Below, piece after piece: positions 7,529 through 11,028 of a stretch of DNA of 11,028 bases. Numbering within the stretch: the first letter of the stretch is position 1; each line of letters begins with the position of its first letter. Origin of the DNA: Planctomycetota bacterium (GTDB taxonomy: Bacteria > Planctomycetota > Brocadiia > SM23-32). The DNA is taken from assembly GCA_018334735.1 (NCBI GenBank), contig JAGXLK010000026.1:1-11028 (forward strand). The letters run 5' to 3'. The position numbers were made by a program, and so were the translations under genes. The notes under the pieces were generated by a model that ran no database searches, was not told where the DNA came from, and saw only the letters and a program-made list of their open reading frames with translations.

Positions 7529-8965
7529 TCAAGATTTGAGATGGTATTTTCTCGGCCCGAAAGCACAGGCTCCCGGACTCGTACCGTCAAATATGTCCGG
7601 GGCCAGTCCCGTTTCAGCGCCGTATTGAGCGGCGACATCTCTGATATCCTGTTCCGCGCTGGCATCGGCCAGAACTGCGACTGTGCCGCCGGAACCTCCA
7701 CCCGTTATCTTGGCGCCGTAAATCCCGGTTTCAGGACCTTGCTCGCGGAGCAGTTTAACCAACAGATCGGTTTCAGGACACCCGAGCCCGCAGTTCCAGC
7801 TGTACGAACAGTGGCTGGCATACATCAATCCACCAGCTTCCACCAGAGCCGTTTTGTCGCCCGCCCGTGCACGTTTCAGGCATTCTATGAACGATTCGAC
7901 CCGATAATTTTCGTAAACAGGATGCTCTGTTCCGGCGCGAACGTAATAGATTCTTTCCGGATCGACTTTTGTGACGGAATCCGTTGTACCTCCGTAACGG
8001 TCAAGGAACAGTTCCCCTTTGATGCTTTCGGGCAGTAGATGTCTGTACTGTTTCCGGTAGGAGGAAGGCCCTATGTTGCAGAGGTAGGGCTCATTGTCAT
8101 CGCCTGAAAGAACCTTCGGCCCCACTTTGTCTAGGATTATCTTCAGCCCCATGAAGGCACTGATCCGGGCAGTCGCGTAGGCATCACCGGCCACGCTGTG
8201 TTCAACTCGACTGCTGATACCGAAGAGCTGAACGTCAGGTGGGAGTTTCTCGAGCCCGAGCACATCGGACGGCTGGCAACGGAGTGCAAGGAGTTTATCC
8301 CGTTCGCCCAGCGCAGCCGTAACCTGATCCATGATGCCGCACGGGGCGCCTACAACGCTATTTTCAACCATCTGCGCCAGTGTCGCGAGCTGTGCCCCGT
8401 CGATTTCCATTTCGTATGCCTGGTTGAGGGCATACATAGCAGCCACTTCGACGGCGGCACTACTGGCCACCCCGACACCAACCGGGATGTCGCTCCACAG
8501 CAGAAAATTCCCCCCGGTTTTCAGGTCCAATAAATTTTTGCTTTCAAGAACGGGTATAGCACCAACGACATAAGCTGCCCATGCCACATCTCCGTTGGTA
8601 GTAAAAAGATCATGAATGCGCGCGTAGTCGTCGCTGTCTTTTCCAGGCTTGAGTTGTTCCAGAGAAAAAATGGCTTCACAGGGACGATCCAGTTGTTCGA
8701 GCCACGTGCTCTTAACGCGGACTTCGGAATCGTCGCGGGGCTGATAACCAACAACCGCCCCGCGTCCGAGCGTGCTTTCGAAGACCGTCGATCCGCTGTA
8801 ATCGGCAATTCCTCCCATTACATCGAGTCGAGCCGGTGCACGCCCGGCTGTGATTATTTGATCGGGCTGGAAAAAATCGGGACCGTGCTCACGCAAGTAT
8901 TGCTCAAAGGCCGTCAGATACACGCCCTCCGGGTCCGGGGCCGGATAATCTTTGACAAGGTCCAT
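7529..8965 (-). CDS. GHMP sugar kinase, L-arabinokinase-like
   Basis: GHMP kinases of the galactokinase group phosphorylate the anomeric hydroxyl of a sugar to give a sugar-1-phosphate. The 478-residue protein carries RAPARLDVMGGIADYSGS at 42-58 in place of the galactokinase GEHTDYNGG signature, PVGVGVASSAAVEVAA at 161-176 (ATP loop), ENSVVGAPCGIMDQ at 201-214 with D213 the likely catalytic base, and GAKITGGGSGGTVAVL at 417-432. These motifs, with YLCNIGPSSY (294-303) and HPVYENYRVESF (348-359), match the C-terminal kinase half of plant L-arabinokinase (ARA1) better than typical GalK, as far as I recall those sequences. The glycosyltransferase-like N-terminal half of ARA1 is absent. Start ATG 8965 has AAGGAG five bases upstream. 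It follows radC by 26 bases and precedes RNase HI. L-arabinose or galactose are the first substrates to consider. Confidence 0.88.
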   Translation of the reverse strand: MDLVKDYPAPDPEGVYLTAFEQYLREHGPDFFQPDQIITAGRAPARLDVMGGIADYSGSTVFESTLGRGAVVGYQPRDDSEVRVKSTWLEQLDRPCEAIFSLEQLKPGKDSDDYARIHDLFTTNGDVAWAAYVVGAIPVLESKNLLDLKTGGNFLLWSDIPVGVGVASSAAVEVAAMYALNQAYEMEIDGAQLATLAQMVENSVVGAPCGIMDQVTAALGERDKLLALRCQPSDVLGLEKLPPDVQLFGISSRVEHSVAGDAYATARISAFMGLKIILDKVGPKVLSGDDNEPYLCNIGPSSYRKQYRHLLPESIKGELFLDRYGGTTDSVTKVDPERIYYVRAGTEHPVYENYRVESFIECLKRARAGDKTALVEAGGLMYASHCSYSWNCGLGCPETDLLVKLLREQGPETGIYGAKITGGGSGGTVAVLADASAEQDIRDVAAQYGAETGLAPDIFDGTSPGACAFGPRKYHLKS

Positions 8966-8970
8966 TTTGT

Positions 8971-8976
8971 CTCCTT
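8971..8976 (-). promoter_or_regulatory. Strong ribosome binding site of the GHMP kinase
   Basis: AAGGAG with a five-base spacer to ATG 8965. It is the best-placed Shine-Dalgarno in the operon, suggesting translation of the kinase does not depend on coupling with radC. Confidence 0.8.
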
Positions 8977-8991
8977 TTAAAGGGCGCCTTT

Positions 8992-10071
8992 TTACCCTTT
9001 AAGCTTTCCCTGTTCAGCGAAACTGTAGTACGTATCGTGTCCGACAACAACATGATCCAGGACTTTTATGCCGACAAGACTGCCGGCTTTCACGAGTCTG
9101 CGTGTCAGCTGCTTGTCCTGTGGGCTCGGTGTCGGGTCGCCGCTGGGGTGATTGTGGACGAACAGGACGGCGGCGGCGCTTTCGCTGATTGCATCTCGAA
9201 AAACTTCTCTTGGGTGAACGACACTTTCATTCAGGGAACCGATGGCGATTTGCTCCTCGCGAATCACGTTGTGTTTGGTGTCCAGGAGCAGACACATGAA
9301 AGCTTCTTTCTTCAAATCTTTGCATTTATCGCGAAAATGTTCAAAAACCTGTTTGCTGCCTTTGACCGTCATTCCCGGCCGGATTGGTTCATCCGAAAAA
9401 CGTTTCCCCAGTTCGAGAGCGGCTCGAATGCGTGCCAGACGCGCCGAGCCGATTCCCTTGATCCCCATCACTTCGCTGTCTCCCGCGGACCAGAGATCCT
9501 TCAGTGTATCGAACCGTGAGACGATTTGCCGGGCCACCCCGAGGGCTGTTTCTTTATTTGATCCTGATCCGATCAGGATCGCCAGAAGTTCGGCGGTTGT
9601 GAGTGATTCGGCTCCGGCAGCGAGCAAGCGTTCGCGTGGACGTTCATCGGGAGGCAGATCTTTTATGGTCGGACGCCGCGACGGGTAGTCACAATATTCA
9701 GTGAGGGGACATTCCCCGCACCGGGGCGATTCCACGCAAACGGCCGTCTCCCGTTCGGAATCGGTGAGTGCCTCCAGGTCACGGTAAACGTCTTCGACAG
9801 TTTTGCCAGAGCTTTGGGCCATCTCCTGGGCGGCGAGCAGAATGCGCAGAGAAGCTTTGGCCGGTGAGGCGGAAGTAGAGACCGTGCCCAGTCGTCGGAA
9901 CAGGCGGAGCAGACCGGGGTTTTCCCAGCACAGGGGACCGCTTTCCTGGATCTGTAATTTGTCACCCTCTCCAGATTGGTCCATTTGCAGGGTTTTGTGG
10001 ATGGTTTGATAAATCTCCGGGTACGGTATGCCGTCGTGCGCGGAGAGCGTGCTTTTACGGGGTTCTCTCAT
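8992..10071 (-). CDS. radC: RadC (JAMM-domain protein) with Cys-rich N-terminal extension
   Basis: RadC proteins carry a JAB1/MPN/Mov34 metal-binding domain; despite the name, their biochemical role is unsettled. From about residue 136 this is a standard RadC: IKDLPPDERPRERLLAAGAE, a LTTAELLAILIGSGS helix region, a helix-hairpin-helix (MGIKGIGSARLARIRAAL at 202-219), and the JAMM signature HNHPSGDPTPSPQD at 306-319 with H306, H308 and D319 plus an upstream glutamate in SLNESVVHPREV. Typical RadC is about 225 residues, while this one has 359: the first 135 are additional and include C112-x5-C118-x2-C121-x5-C127 (PRCGECPLTEYCDY), resembling the [4Fe-4S] loop of endonuclease III and MutY. The ATG at 10071 overlaps the upstream TAA by one base (TAATG), implying coupling. 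The open frame continues to 10131, but that part overlaps the lipoprotein gene. Confidence 0.93.
   Translation of the reverse strand: MREPRKSTLSAHDGIPYPEIYQTIHKTLQMDQSGEGDKLQIQESGPLCWENPGLLRLFRRLGTVSTSASPAKASLRILLAAQEMAQSSGKTVEDVYRDLEALTDSERETAVCVESPRCGECPLTEYCDYPSRRPTIKDLPPDERPRERLLAAGAESLTTAELLAILIGSGSNKETALGVARQIVSRFDTLKDLWSAGDSEVMGIKGIGSARLARIRAALELGKRFSDEPIRPGMTVKGSKQVFEHFRDKCKDLKKEAFMCLLLDTKHNVIREEQIAIGSLNESVVHPREVFRDAISESAAAVLFVHNHPSGDPTPSPQDKQLTRRLVKAGSLVGIKVLDHVVVGHDTYYSFAEQGKLKG
9560..9580. repeat. 21-bp near-perfect palindrome with four GATC sites inside radC
   Basis: GATCCTGATC, one base, then GATCAGGATC: 10-bp arms that are exact reverse complements. It contains four GATC sites in 21 bases and encodes the ILIGSGS part of RadC. 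Whether it is functional or a by-product of coding is not clear. Confidence 0.7.
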
Positions 10072-10922
10072 TATTTGGTAAACGCTTCCACCCGGCTCAG
10101 TGGCTGGCGGTCGAGGTTGATATACCGCCAACCGGGTCGAGGTCTGGGCTCAAAAACTTTCGCTGTGAGGTGCTTATTGAATTTTGGATTTCCGAGTTTT
10201 AGCTGAAGCCGAATTCCTTGCTGGGGACGTTCGACGCGCAGACGACGCGGGAAATTGACCCCCCGGGTTTCTTTCCAGCGGTCCATTGTTACTTTGGTCT
10301 GGAGATTCCCGAGGAGGTCGTAAACCAAAATCTGATGGACGGCAACCTGTCTCCGGTCGATAAGCACTGTTCGGATGGGCATGCTTCGGATTTTCACATC
10401 AAAACGGTAATAGGCTCCATCCGCAGTCATAGTGGTAGAATCCCAGGTCAGCCCCAGCCATTCCGGAGCACCAAACCACAACATGACTTCGCCAGGTTGC
10501 ACGAGCTGCGGGAGTCGCTCATAAGCCATCGGTCCCCCAATTATAACTTCGTGAGTATCCGGTATCTCTAACCAAAAGCTGTCGGCGCGAGCTCGCAGGC
10601 TGAATATTTTTTGACCGAGTTTCTCCGCACGCAACCAGAGACCGGGACGAAGGCTGTCGAACGCGATAATGCCGCCAAATGAGGGAAGTTTCTCCCATCC
10701 TTGGAGAGTCTTTTGTCGGATTTTCATGCTCAGGTTTGTATCGACTATTGTGGAGACTTCGGCTGCGCGTTCTCGCAGTGTCTGCAGAACTTCTTCCCGG
10801 GACGCAGTTTGGGGGAGAGGGCCGGGCGCTGGGGTAAATATACGACACCCCCCCCAGAAACTCATACAGAGTAGCCAGATCAGAATGCAGAGGATGGGGT
10901 TTTGTCGCCAGGTTTCGCGCAT
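10071..10922 (-). CDS. Lipoprotein, possibly LolA/LolB-like
   Basis: I do not recognise a named gene. The N-terminus is a lipoprotein signal: a short charged stretch (MRETWRQNP), a hydrophobic core ILCILIWLLCMSFW at 10-23, then GG and cysteine C26 as the predicted lipidation site, so the mature protein should be anchored in a membrane. After a proline-rich linker (FTPAPGPLPQ) comes a helix (REEVLQTLRERAAEVSTIVD) and a series of beta strands (FGGIIAFDSLRPGLWLRAEK, KIFSLRARADSFWLEIP) recalling the LolA/LolB lipoprotein-carrier fold or DUF4292-type proteins; this is a weak impression of pattern. ATG 10922 gives 283 residues and has GGGA five bases upstream. ATG 10937 (288 residues) is equally open and lies four bases after the stop of a possible upstream ORF. 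It is the first full gene of the operon and its stop overlaps the radC start. Confidence 0.8.
   Translation of the reverse strand: MRETWRQNPILCILIWLLCMSFWGGCRIFTPAPGPLPQTASREEVLQTLRERAAEVSTIVDTNLSMKIRQKTLQGWEKLPSFGGIIAFDSLRPGLWLRAEKLGQKIFSLRARADSFWLEIPDTHEVIIGGPMAYERLPQLVQPGEVMLWFGAPEWLGLTWDSTTMTADGAYYRFDVKIRSMPIRTVLIDRRQVAVHQILVYDLLGNLQTKVTMDRWKETRGVNFPRRLRVERPQQGIRLQLKLGNPKFNKHLTAKVFEPRPRPGWRYINLDRQPLSRVEAFTK
10848..10855. repeat. Eight-base G tract at the lipobox codons
   Basis: On the coding (minus) strand eight consecutive G residues encode part of Trp-Gly-Gly immediately before the lipidated cysteine. A one-base slip would shift the lipoprotein frame near its N-terminus. It is also a classic place for a sequencing error, but the frame shown is intact. 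Confidence 0.8.
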
Positions 10923-10941
10923 AACTGTCCCGAGCATTGGT

Positions 10942-10992
10942 TTAGAGACGGCGGATCGTGTGTCTGCAACGGAGGAAAACGATCGAAACCAT
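10942..10992 (-). CDS. Possible leaderless 16-codon upstream ORF
   Basis: ATG at 10992 begins six bases after the -10 hexamer TATAAT, so the A of the codon falls where transcription would be expected to begin. The frame runs 16 codons to TAA at 10944-10942, four bases before ATG 10937 of the lipoprotein frame. The peptide would start MVSIVFLRCR and be arginine-rich. There is no Shine-Dalgarno, as expected for a leaderless mRNA. It could couple translation to the lipoprotein or be chance; nothing identifies a peptide function and no attenuator hairpin was seen. Confidence 0.25.
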   Translation of the reverse strand: MVSIVFLRCRHTIRRL

Positions 10993-10997
10993 GGGGA

Positions 10998-11026
10998 ATT
11001 ATAAGCCGGAAGAGTGTACCGTGCAA
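10998..11026 (-). promoter_or_regulatory. Strong sigma70-type promoter for the operon
   Basis: The minus strand reads TTGCAC (11026-11021), a 17-base spacer, then a perfect TATAAT (11003-10998). The spacing is ideal. Transcription should begin near 10992-10991, leaving a leader of about 70 bases to ATG 10922. It is the only strong promoter I found ahead of the eight tightly packed genes. No operator palindrome is obvious in the part visible before the window ends. Confidence 0.75.
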
Positions 11027-11028
11027 AA

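Larger units (their letters stand above)
1301..11026 (-). other. Predicted eight-gene operon
   Basis: From the promoter at 11026 to the radA stop, the genes are lipoprotein, radC, GHMP kinase, RNase HI, glgC, glycosidase, PfkB kinase and radA. Junctions are a one-base overlap (TAATG), then 26, 14, 3, 19, 18 and 9 bases. I saw no terminator or strong internal promoter. Co-transcription is an inference from spacing and shared strand; a weak internal promoter inside a coding region could easily have been missed. Confidence 0.7.

Noticed and set aside
8979..9000. AAAGGG...CCCTTT inverted repeat after radC as a terminator
   Set aside because: The six-base arms with a ten-base loop are not followed by a T run on the minus strand, and the next gene has its own good ribosome site 26 bases on.
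10072..10131. 20-codon extension of radC upstream of 10071
   Set aside because: It overlaps the lipoprotein coding region in another frame; the TAATG stop-start overlap at 10073-10069 is the more natural junction.

Overview
The window is a compact bacterial chromosomal segment in which every gene I can support reads on the minus strand. Nothing in it looks mobile: I see no insertion sequence, CRISPR array, tRNA, rRNA or phage gene. Base composition is close to balanced and looks even across the genes. The lipoprotein with a signal peptide and lipobox, the LolA/LolB-like character of that protein, the glycogen-type GlgC and the unusual mix of glycosidase and sugar kinases suggest a Gram-negative, carbohydrate-using bacterium from a poorly sampled lineage. 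I cannot name the phylum from sequence alone.

In transcription order (high to low coordinate): a near-consensus sigma70 promoter (-35 TTGCAC, 17 bp, -10 TATAAT; 10998-11026); a possible leaderless 16-codon upstream ORF (10942-10992); an outer-membrane-type lipoprotein (10071-10922); radC with an unusual N-terminal extension carrying a four-cysteine motif like that of endonuclease III (8992-10071); a GHMP kinase very like the kinase half of plant L-arabinokinase (7529-8965); an RNase HI with an N-terminal extension (6906-7514); glgC (5613-6902); a GHL6-type putative glycosidase with a beta-galactosidase trimerisation-like domain (3629-5593); a PfkB-family sugar kinase of the YihV-like branch (2678-3610); and radA (1301-2668). 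Neighbouring genes are separated by at most 26 bases or overlap, so these eight genes look like one operon of about 10 kb. After a 136-base gap with its own candidate promoter comes lysA (1-1164), which starts at TTG and runs off the window before its C-terminus.

Two themes are interleaved: DNA maintenance (radC, RNase HI, radA) and carbohydrate handling (arabinokinase-like GHMP kinase, GlgC, GHL6 glycosidase, PfkB kinase). A reasonable inference is that the glycosidase releases a sugar, the kinases phosphorylate sugars at C1 or another position, and GlgC sends glucose-1-phosphate to glycogen. The substrates of the glycosidase and PfkB kinase are not determined by the sequence.

The observations most worth following are the Fe-S-like cysteine motif fused to RadC, the free-standing bacterial arabinokinase-like enzyme, the uncharacterised glycosidase/kinase pair, and the possible leaderless upstream ORF ending four bases before a start codon. 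I found no defence system or other clearly new multi-gene system.
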